Source: Nocardiopsis sp. YSL2 (GTDB lineage: Bacteria > Actinomycetota > Actinomycetes > Streptosporangiales > Streptosporangiaceae). Taken from it: DNA of 64,000 nucleotides. The stretch lies in contig NZ_JAMOAO010000001.1 in assembly GCF_030555055.1 (NCBI RefSeq), forward strand, positions 4,650,001 to 4,714,000, in the 5' to 3' direction. Position numbers and translations under genes: made by a program. Shown here piece after piece: positions 45,686-54,992 of the stretch (positions within the stretch are counted from its first letter, which is position 1; every line of letters starts with the position of its first letter). The notes beneath the pieces are model-generated. The model was not told where the DNA came from, made no database searches, and saw only the letters and a list, made by a program, of their open reading frames with translations.

Positions 45686-47188
45686 ATGCAGCACGAACAC
45701 AGCCCACCCGCCGCCCACCACCCCCCGCGGACGCCGTCGGTGCGGACCTCCCCGGGCTCCGGGCCCGACTTCGCCGCCCAGCTGAAGGGCCGCGTGGTCT
45801 GCGTCGCCGGCCTGGGCGTGTCCGGGCCCCCGGTCGCCCGCGCCCTCCTGGCCAGGCAGGCCCGGGTCGTCGTGGTCGACGGCCGCGACGACGACACCAC
45901 CCGGCCGATCGCCGCCGACCTCACCTCCGAGGGGGCCGAGGTCGTCCTCGGCGCGACCCCGCTGCCCGATGACTGCGACCTCGTGGTCACCTCGCCGGGC
46001 TGGCGCCCCGACTCCCCACTGCTGCTCCGGGCGGCCGAGGCCGGGGTCGAGGTCATCGGCGACGTCGAACTCGCCTGGCGGCTCAAGCCCGCCGACCAGG
46101 TGTGGCTCGCCATCACCGGCACCAACGGCAAGACCACCACCGTGCGCATGCTGGAGTCCGTCCTGCGCGCCGACGGCCGCGACGCGCTCGCGGTCGGCAA
46201 CGTCGGGACCCCGATCATCGACGCGGTCCTGCCCGACACGGACGGCCGCTACCACGACGTCCTCGCCGTGGAGCTCTCCAGCTTCCAGCTGCACTGGTCC
46301 AGCAGCGTGCGACCGTACGCCGCCGTCGTCCTCAACGTCGCGGCCGACCATCTGGACTGGCACGGCGGCCTGGACCCCTACGCCCGGGCCAAGGGCCGGG
46401 TCTTCGCGCGCGGCACCGTCCGCGTCGTCAACACCGCCGACGCCTGGTCGGTCCGCCTGGCCGAGGAGGACGGCGACCCGCACACGCCGCTCGTCGGCTT
46501 CCGGCTGGACACGCCCCGGCCGGGAGAACTGGGCGTGGTCGAGGACCTGCTGGTGGACCGCGCCTTCGTCGCCGACCCGGTCGGCAGCGCCGAGGAGCTC
46601 GCCACGCTCGCGGACGTCCGCCCGGCGGCACCGCACAACGTGGCCAACGCGCTCGCCGCGGCCGCCCTCGCCCGGTCGGTGGGCGTCGCGCCCGCCGCGG
46701 TCCGGGCCGGGCTGGCCGCGTTCGAGCCCGAACCGCACCGCATCTCCCACGTGGCCACGGTCGGAGGAGTCGACTACGTGGACGACTCCAAGGCGACCAA
46801 CCCCCACGCGGCGGCCGCCTCCCTGAACTCCTACACCTCCGTGGTGTGGGTGGCCGGCGGCCTGCTCAAGGGGGCCGAGGTCGACGAGCTCGTCGCCGAG
46901 GCCGCGTCCCGGCTGCGCGGCGCCGTCCTCATCGGCCGCGACCGGGCCAGGATCCGGGAGGCGCTGGACCGGCACGCGCCCGAGGTCCCCGTGGTCGAGG
47001 TGGAGGGGCCCGCCGAGGACGCGCCCGGGCGCCCCACGGTCATGGACACGGTGGTCGCCGAGGCCGCGGCCCTGGCCGAGGAGGGCGACACCGTGCTGCT
47101 GGCGCCGGCCGCCGCCTCCATGGACATGTTCACCAACTACCCCGAGCGGGGCCGCTTCTTCGCCGACGCCGTCCACCGGCTGCTCTGA
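45686..47188 (+). CDS. murD: UDP-MurNAc-L-alanine--D-glutamate ligase
   Basis: Adds D-glutamate to UDP-MurNAc-L-Ala. It has 500 residues, a little longer than usual because of a 30-residue Pro/His/Ser-rich N-terminal tail before GRVVCVAGLGVSGPPVARAL. ATP loop ITGTNGKTTTVRMLE, then ELSSFQLHW, NVAADHLDWHG and the C-terminal VDYVDDSKATNPHAA and LLAPAAASMDMF are intact. It starts 5 bp after mraY. Confidence 0.96.
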   Translation: MQHEHSPPAAHHPPRTPSVRTSPGSGPDFAAQLKGRVVCVAGLGVSGPPVARALLARQARVVVVDGRDDDTTRPIAADLTSEGAEVVLGATPLPDDCDLVVTSPGWRPDSPLLLRAAEAGVEVIGDVELAWRLKPADQVWLAITGTNGKTTTVRMLESVLRADGRDALAVGNVGTPIIDAVLPDTDGRYHDVLAVELSSFQLHWSSSVRPYAAVVLNVAADHLDWHGGLDPYARAKGRVFARGTVRVVNTADAWSVRLAEEDGDPHTPLVGFRLDTPRPGELGVVEDLLVDRAFVADPVGSAEELATLADVRPAAPHNVANALAAAALARSVGVAPAAVRAGLAAFEPEPHRISHVATVGGVDYVDDSKATNPHAAAASLNSYTSVVWVAGGLLKGAEVDELVAEAASRLRGAVLIGRDRARIREALDRHAPEVPVVEVEGPAEDAPGRPTVMDTVVAEAAALAEEGDTVLLAPAAASMDMFTNYPERGRFFADAVHRLL

Positions 47189-47199
47189 GTAGCCGACCG

Positions 47200-47232
47200 C
47201 CGCCCGTGCGTGACAGAAACGCGCACGGGCGG
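47200..47232 (+). terminator. Weak hairpin between murD and ftsW
   Basis: 11-bp arms (CCGCCCGTGCG at 47200-47210 and its complement at 47222-47232) with an 11-nt loop. It could be a terminator or attenuator after murD. Confidence 0.45.
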
Positions 47233-47353
47233 TGAGTCGTGTGCCCACCACCACGTTCCGACACGCCAAAGATGGCCAACACGCGGGAAATGTCCACGGT
47301 TCCCGACCCGCCGGTACGCCAGTATTGAGGCGCTAATCGTGCGGAGGGTGTGG

Positions 47354-48775
47354 ATGGCGACGACGACGGTCCCCAGGGTGACCCCGGGGCGTGCGGTGGC
47401 CGGTGGCCGCGACAGGCCCGTGTGGCGTGAGTGGGTGCGGTCCCTGGACCGCCCCCTCACCTCCTACTACCTCGTCCTGGGCAGCGGCGTCATGCTCATC
47501 GCCCTGGGCCTGGTCATGGTGCTGTCCTCGACCATGGTCAACTCGATCACCGAGACCGGCTCGGCCTTCTCGATGTTCCAGAAGCAGGCGGTCTCGGCCG
47601 CCATCGGCCTGCCGCTCATGCTGGTCGCCTCGCAGCTGCCCCCGTGGGCCTTTCGCGTGGTCGGCTACCCCGCGATGATCGTGTCCGTCGCCCTGCTGCT
47701 CATCACCGCGTTCCAGGGGACCGAGATCAACGGCGCCGTGCGCTGGCTGGACATCGGGGGAGCGAGGATGCAGCCCTCCGAGCCGGCCAAGCTGGCCTTC
47801 GCCCTGTGGGGCGCCAACATCCTGGCGCGCAAGGACGAGCTGCGCGAACTCACCGAGTGGCGGCACCTGCTCATCCCGCTGCTGCCCGGCTGCGGGGTGC
47901 TGGCGCTGCTCGTGCTGATCGGCTCGGACCTGTCCACCACCCTGGTCCTGCTGCTCACCTTCCTCGGACTGCTCTGGGTCGTGGGCGCGCCCGGCCGGCT
48001 CTTCGTCGCCATGATCGGGCTCGTCCTGACCCTGGCCGCCATCGTCATCGCGATCGAGCCGTACCGGCTCCGGCGCGTGACCCACTTCCTCGACCCGAGC
48101 GCCGACCCCACCGGAGCGAGCTTCCAGTCCCTGCACGGGCTCTACGCGCTGGGCACGGGCGGCATCCTGGGGGTGGGGATCGGCGCCAGCCGAGAGAAGT
48201 GGGGCTTCCTGCCCTTCGCCGAGTCCGACTTCATCTTCGCCATCATCGGTGAGGAGTTCGGCCTCATCGGCACCCTGCTCGTGCTCGGCCTGTTCGGCGT
48301 CCTGGGCTACGCGGGGCTGCGCGTGGCGACCAGGGTCAAGGACCCGTTCGCCCGCCTGGCCGCCGCCGCCATCGTGACCTGGATCATCGGGCAGGCCATG
48401 ATCAACATCGCCGCCGTCATCGGTCTGCTGCCCGTGACCGGTATCCCGCTGCCCCTGGTGTCCTACGGCGGATCCTCGCTCATCCCGACCATGATCGGGC
48501 TCGGCGTGCTGCTCTCCCTGGCCCGGACGGAGCCCCAGGCGCAGAAAGCCCTGGCGGCCCGGGGTCCCGGCCGGGCACAAAGGGCTCTAAGCTGGCTTGG
48601 CCTGGACAAGATCGCGTCCCCCCTCACGGAACGGGCCGCGAACACCACTTCCAGGCGCCCCACCACGGCGCGCGGCCCGCGCACGCCGGGCCCCCGCGGT
48701 GGGACGACCACGGCCAAGCACAGGAACGGACCGGTCCCGGCAGGTGACCGACCAAGGAGGAATAGGCGACGATGA
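47354..48775 (+). CDS. ftsW: Septal SEDS glycosyltransferase FtsW
   Basis: Polymerises lipid II into septal glycan in partnership with FtsI. It has 473 residues; ATG at 47354 has GGAGGG 5 nt upstream. About ten transmembrane helices. SEDS landmarks: VLSSTMVNS, GTEINGAVRWLDIGGARMQPSE (blocks, with the conserved WLDIG...QPSE), LGTGGILGVGIGASREKWGFLP, AESDFIFAIIGEEFG with the catalytic Asp, and PLPLVSYGGSS. An Arg/Pro/Thr-rich cytoplasmic tail of about 60 residues ends the protein. Overlaps murG by 4 bp. Confidence 0.95.
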   Translation: MATTTVPRVTPGRAVAGGRDRPVWREWVRSLDRPLTSYYLVLGSGVMLIALGLVMVLSSTMVNSITETGSAFSMFQKQAVSAAIGLPLMLVASQLPPWAFRVVGYPAMIVSVALLLITAFQGTEINGAVRWLDIGGARMQPSEPAKLAFALWGANILARKDELRELTEWRHLLIPLLPGCGVLALLVLIGSDLSTTLVLLLTFLGLLWVVGAPGRLFVAMIGLVLTLAAIVIAIEPYRLRRVTHFLDPSADPTGASFQSLHGLYALGTGGILGVGIGASREKWGFLPFAESDFIFAIIGEEFGLIGTLLVLGLFGVLGYAGLRVATRVKDPFARLAAAAIVTWIIGQAMINIAAVIGLLPVTGIPLPLVSYGGSSLIPTMIGLGVLLSLARTEPQAQKALAARGPGRAQRALSWLGLDKIASPLTERAANTTSRRPTTARGPRTPGPRGGTTTAKHRNGPVPAGDRPRRNRRR

Positions 48776-49935
48776 GGGTAGCCCTCGCCGGAGGCGGCAC
48801 GGCCGGGCATATCGAGCCCGCACTCTCCCTTGCGGACGCACTGCGGCGGCTCGAACCGAGCACGGAGATCCTGTGCCTGGGTACCGAACGGGGCCTGGAG
48901 ACCAGGCTGGTGCCCATGCGCGGTTACGAACTGGGCCTGATCCCCGCGGTCCCCCTTCCGCGCAAACTCACCCCCAAACTGCTCACGGTGCCCGGCAAGC
49001 TCGCGGGCGCGCTCAGCGCGGCGGGTGACCAACTCGACCGGCTCCAGGCCGACATCCTCGTCGGCTTCGGCGGCTACGTCGCCACCCCCGGCTACCTGGC
49101 CGCGCGCCGGCGCCGCATTCCCACGGTCGTGCACGAGGCCAACCCGCTGCCCGGTCTGGCCAACCGGCTCGGCGCCCGCCTCACCCCGCACGTGTACACC
49201 GGGCACCCCCACGCGCAGATCCGCAACGGCCGGTTCATCGGCATCCCCCTGCGCCGGCAGATCTCCACGCTGGACCGGCTCGCCATGGGCGACAAGGCCC
49301 GTGCGTTCTTCGGGCTGCGCCACGACCTGCCCACCCTGCTGATCTTCGGCGGTTCCCAGGGCGCCCAGCGCCTCAACGAGACCGCCTTCGCCTCCCGGGC
49401 CTTCTTCCGCGACCAGGGCGTGCAGGTCCTGCACGTCGTGGGCCCGAAGAACGCGGACGAACCCCAGGACCTGACGGAGGACGGCATCCCCTACGTCGCG
49501 GTGCCCTACGTGGACCGGATGGACATGGCCTACGCGGCCGCGGACGTGGCGATGTGCCGCTCCGGGGCGATGACCTGCGCCGAGCTGACCGCCGTCGGCC
49601 TGCCGGGGGCGTTCGTGCCGCTGGCCATCGGCAACGGCGAACAGGCCAAGAACGCCGAACCGATCGTCAGCGCCGGCGGCGGGCTCATGGTGCACAACTC
49701 CGACATCTCCGTGGAGTGGATCAAGGGCGAGCTCATCCCGCTGCTCACCGACACCGACCGCGTCGTGACCATGTCCGAGGCGGCCGCGCGGATGGGTCGC
49801 CGGGACGCCGACGAGGCGCTGGCGCGCGAGGTCCTGGCGATCGCCAGGGGCGACAACCCCACGCCGGAGATTCCGATCCAGGACGACGACGCCGACGACG
49901 ACGCGTACTACGACGACGGGAAGGACGCACGATGA
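48772..49935 (+). CDS. murG: UDP-GlcNAc:lipid I GlcNAc transferase (lipid II synthase)
   Basis: A GT-B glycosyltransferase that forms lipid II on the inner leaflet. It has 387 residues. Motifs: ALAGGGTAGHIEPALSLADAL (G-loop 1), GFGGYVATPGYLAA, HEANPLPGLANRLGAR, FGGSQGAQRLNE (G-loop 3) and the UDP-GlcNAc-binding CRSGAMTCAELTAVGLP with PLAIGNGEQAKNAEP. The C-terminus has a run of Asp/Tyr (DDDADDDAYYDDGKDAR), an acidic tail not usual in MurG. ATGA overlaps link it to ftsW and murC. Confidence 0.96.
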   Translation: MRVALAGGGTAGHIEPALSLADALRRLEPSTEILCLGTERGLETRLVPMRGYELGLIPAVPLPRKLTPKLLTVPGKLAGALSAAGDQLDRLQADILVGFGGYVATPGYLAARRRRIPTVVHEANPLPGLANRLGARLTPHVYTGHPHAQIRNGRFIGIPLRRQISTLDRLAMGDKARAFFGLRHDLPTLLIFGGSQGAQRLNETAFASRAFFRDQGVQVLHVVGPKNADEPQDLTEDGIPYVAVPYVDRMDMAYAAADVAMCRSGAMTCAELTAVGLPGAFVPLAIGNGEQAKNAEPIVSAGGGLMVHNSDISVEWIKGELIPLLTDTDRVVTMSEAAARMGRRDADEALAREVLAIARGDNPTPEIPIQDDDADDDAYYDDGKDAR

Positions 49936-51365
49936 GCCTGGTCCAGGCGACCGACCCGGTCCCCGTCGACAAGCTCGGCCGGACCCACTTCATCGGGCTC
50001 GGCGGCGCGGGCATGTCCGGCATCGCCCGGGTCCTGCTGCAGTCCGGGGTGGAGGTCTCGGGCAGCGACGCGCGCGACAGCGACACCCTGCGCGAGCTGG
50101 AGGCGATGGGTGCGACGGTCCACGTGGGCCACAGCGCCGACCACCTCGGCCCGGCCGAGACCCTCGTGGTCTCCTCCGCGATCCGCGAGGACAACCCCGA
50201 ACTCGCCGAGGCCCACCGCCGCGGCCTGCGGGTCCTTCCCCGGGCCGCCGCCCTGGGCGCGCTCCTGCTGGGGCGCGAGGGCATCGCGGTCTCGGGCACC
50301 CACGGCAAGACCACCACCACCTCGATGGTCGCCGTGGTGCTCCAGCACCTGGGAACCGACCCCGGCTACGTGATCGGCGGCAAGCTGGTCACCACCGGCC
50401 TGGGCGCCGACGCCGGAACCGGCGAGGCCATCGTGGCCGAGGCCGACGAGAGCGACGGCTCCTTCCTCATGCTCTCCCCGAAGATCGCCGTGGTCACCAA
50501 CGTCGAGGCCGACCACCTCGACAACTACAGCGGCATCGAGGAGATCCACGCCAACTTCGCGTCCTTCGTGGACCGCGTCGAGCGCACGGTGATCGTCGGG
50601 ATCGACGACCCCGGCGCCCGGGAGGTCGCCGAGCTCGCCCGCGAGCGCGGCAAGCGGGTGCGCACCTACGGCGAGGCGGCCGACGCCGACTACCGGATCA
50701 CCCGGATCAGCGCGCGGGGCTTCGCCACCGAGTTCACGCTGGAGACCGCGGACGAGGAGGACCCGATCGAGGGCGTGGTGGCCGTTCCCGGCCTGCACAA
50801 CGTGCTCAACGCCGCCGCGGCCGTGGCGGTGGCCGACGAGCTCGGCCACGACCTCCAGGTCGCCGTGGAGGGCATCGCCGACTTCGTCGGTGCGGCCCGC
50901 CGCTTCGAGCCCAAGGGCGAGGCCGCCGGTGTGGCCGTCTACGACAGCTACGCGCACCACCCCACGGAGATCGAGGCCGACCTGCGCGCCACCCGTGCCG
51001 CGCTGGCCTCCCTGGCCGACGAGGCGGCCGACCAGGGCCGCCCCGAGGGTCGCGTCGTCGCCCTGTTCCAGCCGCACCTGTACAGCCGCACCCGCTTCTT
51101 CGCCGAGGAGTTCGCCGCGGCGCTCAGCCTCGCCGACGAGGTCGTGGTGATGGAGGTCTACGCCGCCCGCGAGGACCCCGAGCCCGGGGTCACCGGTGAG
51201 CTCATCACCTCGCGGGTCACGCACGACCACGTGTACTACGTGCCGGGCCGTGAGGAGGTCGTGCGTGCGGTCGCCGACCTCACCCGCCCCGGAGACATCG
51301 TGCTCACCATGGGCGCCGGCGACGTCACGGAACTCGGCCCGCAGATCGTCGAGGCCCTCTCGTAG
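49932..51365 (+). CDS. murC: UDP-N-acetylmuramate--L-alanine ligase
   Basis: First amino-acid ligase of the precursor pathway. It has 477 residues from ATG at 49932, overlapping murG by 4 bp. HFIGLGGAGMSGIARVLL (Rossmann loop), the ATP loop SGTHGKTTTTSMVA, EADESDGSF, NVEADHLDNY, the C-terminal YDSYAHHPTEI and FQPHLYSRTRFF are all canonical. Last of the tightly coupled murF-murC run; a 373-bp gap separates it from ftsQ. Confidence 0.97.
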   Translation: MSLVQATDPVPVDKLGRTHFIGLGGAGMSGIARVLLQSGVEVSGSDARDSDTLRELEAMGATVHVGHSADHLGPAETLVVSSAIREDNPELAEAHRRGLRVLPRAAALGALLLGREGIAVSGTHGKTTTTSMVAVVLQHLGTDPGYVIGGKLVTTGLGADAGTGEAIVAEADESDGSFLMLSPKIAVVTNVEADHLDNYSGIEEIHANFASFVDRVERTVIVGIDDPGAREVAELARERGKRVRTYGEAADADYRITRISARGFATEFTLETADEEDPIEGVVAVPGLHNVLNAAAAVAVADELGHDLQVAVEGIADFVGAARRFEPKGEAAGVAVYDSYAHHPTEIEADLRATRAALASLADEAADQGRPEGRVVALFQPHLYSRTRFFAEEFAAALSLADEVVVMEVYAAREDPEPGVTGELITSRVTHDHVYYVPGREEVVRAVADLTRPGDIVLTMGAGDVTELGPQIVEALS

Positions 51366-51738
51366 AACCGAGGACACGGGGTTCCACCGGTGCTCGTCCG
51401 GGTTCGCGGAAGGCCCGCGGGCAGCCCGCGCAGGCCCCGGGCGCGGGCCCACCGACGGGACCACCGGGGGACAGGGCGCCGAGGGGGCGCGCGGAACGCG
51501 CGTCCCCACAAGCTTGAAGTCGGGGTCCCAACCGTGGGATCACTAGGGCGTGTGTGGTCCTTCGGGGCCTGGAGGCAGGCCCTCCCCTCCCTCGGGGACC
51601 CCAGGGGGCGGGAGGAGGGCCGCACGGGTTCCCGCGGGAGGAGGCCGCAGCGGAGAGGACCGTGCCACCGGCGTCCGCCGAGGGTGGTGGCGGGCACCGG
51701 TCGGGGGCCCGCGGGGACGCCGAAGGGGAGAGGACCGG
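51366..51738 (+). other. murC-ftsQ intergenic region
   Basis: 373 bp without a supported gene. It holds several GC-rich inverted repeats, among them GGGCCTG...CAGGCCC at about 51565-51582 (4-nt loop). Low-complexity Gly/Arg frames run through it but lack homology. No clear promoter found; the ftsQ ribosome site (GGGGAGAGGA) is at its right end. Confidence 0.5.
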
Positions 51739-52476
51739 ATGAGCACTGACCAGGACGAGGCCACCGCACCCGCGCAGGGTACGGCCGCGCGGACCAGGTC
51801 CGATCCGTGGAAGGTCGCCTTCGTGGCGCTGCTCGTCGTCTCCCTGGTCTGCGTCGTCACCTGGGTCCTGCTCGGTTCCCGGCTGCTCGTGGTCCGCGGC
51901 GTCGCGGTCACGGGCCTGGACCGGGTCTCCTCCGAGGAGGTCGTGGACGCCGTCGACGTCCGCACGGGCACGCCGCTGATCCGGGTGGACCTGGACCGCA
52001 GTGCGGCCCGGGCGGAGTCCCTCGACCTGGTCGAGTCCGCCACGGTCAAGCGCGGCTGGCCGGCGACCCTGCGGGTGGAGGTCGTCGAGCGCCGCCCCCT
52101 GCTCGCCATCCGGGTGGGCGAGGAGTACCGGCTGGTGGATGGCGACGGCGTGCGGATCGAGGACTCCGCGACGCGGCCCGGCACCCACCCGCTGGTCCGG
52201 GTCACCGGTGAGATCGAGGGCAGCGACGCGGTCCGGGCCGCCGCCGACATCGTCGAACAGGCACCGGACTCGCTGCTCGCCCAGATCCAGCTCATCGACG
52301 CCACCGACACCGACGCGATCTCCGTCGAACTCGGCAACGGGGCGGTCGTGGAGTGGGGTGATCCCGAACGCACCCAGGACAAGAGCGAGATCCTGCGTGT
52401 CCTCATGCGCGAGCACCCGCCGTCCGAGGACCGCGTCTACGACGTCGGCACCCCGGATCTGGCCATCGTCCGGTGA
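51739..52476 (+). CDS. ftsQ: Cell division protein FtsQ
   Basis: A 245-residue bitopic divisome protein (DivIB family). ATG at 51739 follows GGGGAGAGGA. A short cytoplasmic N-terminus (1-23), one transmembrane helix (VAFVALLVVSLVCVVTWVLL, about 26-45), a POTRA domain (LLVVRGVAVTGLDRVSSEEVVDAV...GTPLIRVDLDR) and the FtsQ beta domain (SATVKRGWPATLRVEVVERRPLLAI, LVDGDGVRIED) follow in order. It bridges FtsW/FtsI and FtsL/FtsB. ftsZ comes 500 bp later. Confidence 0.93.
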   Translation: MSTDQDEATAPAQGTAARTRSDPWKVAFVALLVVSLVCVVTWVLLGSRLLVVRGVAVTGLDRVSSEEVVDAVDVRTGTPLIRVDLDRSAARAESLDLVESATVKRGWPATLRVEVVERRPLLAIRVGEEYRLVDGDGVRIEDSATRPGTHPLVRVTGEIEGSDAVRAAADIVEQAPDSLLAQIQLIDATDTDAISVELGNGAVVEWGDPERTQDKSEILRVLMREHPPSEDRVYDVGTPDLAIVR

Positions 52477-52976
52477 AGGGGAATCCTGGTACGGGACAAG
52501 GCTTTCGAGTATCGACCGCGGCAGGCGGCGCAGCCGCCTCACGGTCGCCGCTCGGCCGCCCCGCTGAGGCACCGATCACCCGACGAGGACATTCCAGACG
52601 CGACGCGCCGAGTGCGCACTTCGCTTCCTCGCGTTATACGCCGTTAGGCTGACCTCGTCATCGGTTGCCCGTAGTCGGCGGTCCGCTTACTGTCGGGAAG
52701 CACAACCAACGTCAACAAAGCAACAGAACACGCTTTTGGGGTACGCGAGACCGTGGTGTCCGTCGAGTGGACGGGCCCCGCCGGGAGGCAGAACCGGCGC
52801 GGGAACGGACCTGGTGGCCCCGGGCCCCGGGCCGCAGCGCCACCGGCGCACGCGGCGGCGGGTGCACCCGAAACGCACACTGTAGAACCGGATGCCGAAC
52901 CAGAGGCGTTTCCGGTGGCTCACCGCCACCGGCGACGGTGACGGAACGGCGTATGCGAGCGGAAAGGCCCCTCGTC
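52477..52976 (+). promoter_or_regulatory. ftsQ-ftsZ intergenic region with the ftsZ promoter
   Basis: 500 bp without a supported gene. A well-formed promoter, TTGCCC (52665-52670), 17-bp spacer, TACTGT (52688-52693), predicts a start near 52700 and a 5' leader of about 275 nt. TAGGCT at 52645-52650 is a second possible -10. The ftsZ ribosome site is GGAAAGG (52961-52967). Confidence 0.65.
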
Positions 52977-54509
52977 GTGGCAGCACCGCAGAACTACCTC
53001 GCGGTCATCAAAGTCGTCGGCATCGGCGGCGGCGGTGTCAACGCCGTCAACCGAATGATCGAAGAGGGGCTCAAGGGCGTCGAGTTCATCGCCATCAATA
53101 CCGACGCGCAGGCGCTGCTGATGAGTGACGCCGACGTCAAGCTCGACGTCGGCCGAGAACTCACGCGCGGCCTGGGAGCCGGAGCCAACCCCGACGTCGG
53201 CTGCAGGGCGGCCGAGGACCACCGGGAGGAGATCGAGGAGGTCCTCAAGGGGGCCGATATGGTCTTCGTCACCGCGGGCGAGGGGGGCGGCACCGGCACC
53301 GGCGGCGCCCCGGTCGTCGCGAACATCGCGCGATCCCTGGGTGCCCTCACGATCGGTGTGGTCACGCGGCCCTTCGGCTTCGAGGGCAAGCGCAGGGCCA
53401 CGCAGGCCGAGTCGGGGATAGCGATGCTCCGCGAGGAGGTCGACACACTCATCGTGATTCCCAACGACCGACTGCTGTCCATCTCTGACCGCCAGGTCAG
53501 CGTGCTGGACGCGTTCAAGGCCGCCGACCAGGTCCTGCTCTCCGGTGTGCAGGGCATCACCGACCTGATCACCACACCGGGCCTGATCAACCTGGACTTC
53601 GCCGACGTGAAGTCGGTCATGTCCGGTGCGGGGTCGGCCCTCATGGGCATCGGTTCCGCACGAGGGGACGATCGTGCGGTGGCGGCGGCGGAGATGGCGA
53701 TCTCGTCTCCTCTGCTCGAAGCGAGCATCGACGGAGCACACGGGGTGCTGCTGTCCATCCAGGGCGGCTCCGACCTGGGGCTGTTCGAGATCAACGAGGC
53801 GGCCCAACTGGTCGCCAACTCGGCGGCACCCGAGGCCAACATCATCTTCGGTGCCGTCATCGACGACGCCCTGGGCGACGAGGTCCGTGTGACCGTGATC
53901 GCCGCGGGCTTCGACGAACCCGAGGTCAACGGAGGCGTGGCCCGGGAGCACCGGCCGGTGGACCCTCCTGAGGCCGCCGCCCCCAGCGGGGGCGCCACGT
54001 CCGGCCGGGAGGGGTCGTCCGCGCAGGCGGCGTCCACCGCCGCGGGCGCGAGCGGGGCGTCGGCCAGCAGCATGCCGTGGATCGCGCCGTCCCGACCGGC
54101 CGAACCCGCCCCTGCGCCCGCCGCACCGGCGCAGGAGACCGCGCGCCCGGCCTCGCCGCCGGTGAGCCGTCCGGCCGAGACCGCGCCGGTGCACCAGGCG
54201 CCGGTCGAGCCGGAGCCCGCCCCGGCCGAGCCGACCGCGCCGGCCTCCACGGGGCCGGACCACGGTGCCGCCGAGACCCAGTCGGCCGAGGCCGTCACCC
54301 ACGGGGGCCCCGCCCCCGAGCCCGCGCAGCAGGAGGTTCCGCGGTCCGAGTCGCAGGAGCAGCGCGAGGAGCGGCAGGACGGCCAGTCCCACCACATCCA
54401 CGCCGTCTCGGACGCGTCGGCGGACCGTCGTGGTGAAGTGCCCACGCCCCGGCGCCGGGTGATCTTCGACGACCCCGACGACCTGGACGTGCCGGAGTTC
54501 CTGAAGTAG
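52977..54509 (+). CDS. ftsZ: Cell division GTPase FtsZ
   Basis: Tubulin homologue forming the Z ring. It has 510 residues; GTG at 52977 gives [20 protein letters not shown]. The GTP-binding motifs [12 protein letters not shown] and [12 protein letters not shown], and the T7 catalytic loop [12 protein letters not shown], are intact. The globular part ends near residue 315. A Pro/Ala/Glu-rich linker of about 170 residues follows, roughly twice the length I recall for Streptomyces, then the conserved C-terminal peptide [15 protein letters not shown], the SepF-binding tail. Followed by its own terminator. Confidence 0.97.
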   Translation: MAAPQNYLAVIKVVGIGGGGVNAVNRMIEEGLKGVEFIAINTDAQALLMSDADVKLDVGRELTRGLGAGANPDVGCRAAEDHREEIEEVLKGADMVFVTAGEGGGTGTGGAPVVANIARSLGALTIGVVTRPFGFEGKRRATQAESGIAMLREEVDTLIVIPNDRLLSISDRQVSVLDAFKAADQVLLSGVQGITDLITTPGLINLDFADVKSVMSGAGSALMGIGSARGDDRAVAAAEMAISSPLLEASIDGAHGVLLSIQGGSDLGLFEINEAAQLVANSAAPEANIIFGAVIDDALGDEVRVTVIAAGFDEPEVNGGVAREHRPVDPPEAAAPSGGATSGREGSSAQAASTAAGASGASASSMPWIAPSRPAEPAPAPAAPAQETARPASPPVSRPAETAPVHQAPVEPEPAPAEPTAPASTGPDHGAAETQSAEAVTHGGPAPEPAQQEVPRSESQEQREERQDGQSHHIHAVSDASADRRGEVPTPRRRVIFDDPDDLDVPEFLK

Positions 54510-54529
54510 GCGCTCCCGAATCAAGCGGG

Positions 54530-54564
54530 GAACGGGGTTCCGCCCTCTGGGCGGGGCCCCGTTC
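54530..54564 (+). terminator. ftsZ terminator
   Basis: 16-bp stem (54530-54545 with 54549-54564), fully paired if two G-U wobbles are allowed, and a 3-nt loop (TCT). 20 bp after the ftsZ stop. Confidence 0.8.
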
Positions 54565-54670
54565 GCATGCGCCGAGCGGTGGATCGCCGTACGCGCTCGT
54601 CGGTAGCATCGACGTGTCGACGACCCCGGCCCTGACCCCGGCGCATGGCGCCGGGACTGCTCGCCGTCCC

Positions 54671-54986
54671 GGTGGTGGCCCCTGCCCTTGCGCGGAGCGC
54701 CCGGGGGCGATGGTGGGAGACGGGTGGGGGTGCTGGAGCCGTAGGCTTTCGGTTGAGGGTGGTAGCCCCTGCCCCTTCGCGCAGCGCCCAGGGGCGATGG
54801 TGGGAGACGGGTGGGGGTGCTGGAGCCGTAGGCTTTCGGTTGAGGGTGGTAGCCCCTGCCCCTTCGCGCAGCGCCCAGGGGCGATGGTGGGAGACGGGTG
54901 GGGGTGCTGGAGCCGTAGGCTTTCGGTTGAGGGTGGTAGCCCCTGCCCCTTCGCGCAGCGCCCAGGGGCGATGGTGGGAGACGGGT
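54671..54986. repeat. Tandem repeat, 87-bp unit, 3 full copies plus partial ends (locus B of a dispersed repeat)
   Basis: Near-identical units start at 54713, 54800 and 54887 (each GTGGGAGACGGGTGGGGG), a partial fourth at 54974, and a degenerate partial copy precedes them from about 54671. About 51 bp of each unit aligns with the 51-bp unit at 34.0 kb. The extra 35-36 bp (starting GCCCCTG, ending CAGGGGC) can form a hairpin. The array fills most of the ftsZ-pgeF gap. Confidence 0.92.
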
Positions 54987-54992
54987 GGGAAG

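Noticed and set aside
51390-51749. Open frames between murC and ftsQ
   Set aside because: Low-complexity Gly/Arg/Pro translations in several frames at once; no conserved motif.
54645-54992. N-terminal extension of pgeF through the 87-bp repeats
   Set aside because: The frame is open, but the family N-terminus begins at the GTG near 54993 and no start signal precedes the array; most likely non-coding repeat DNA.
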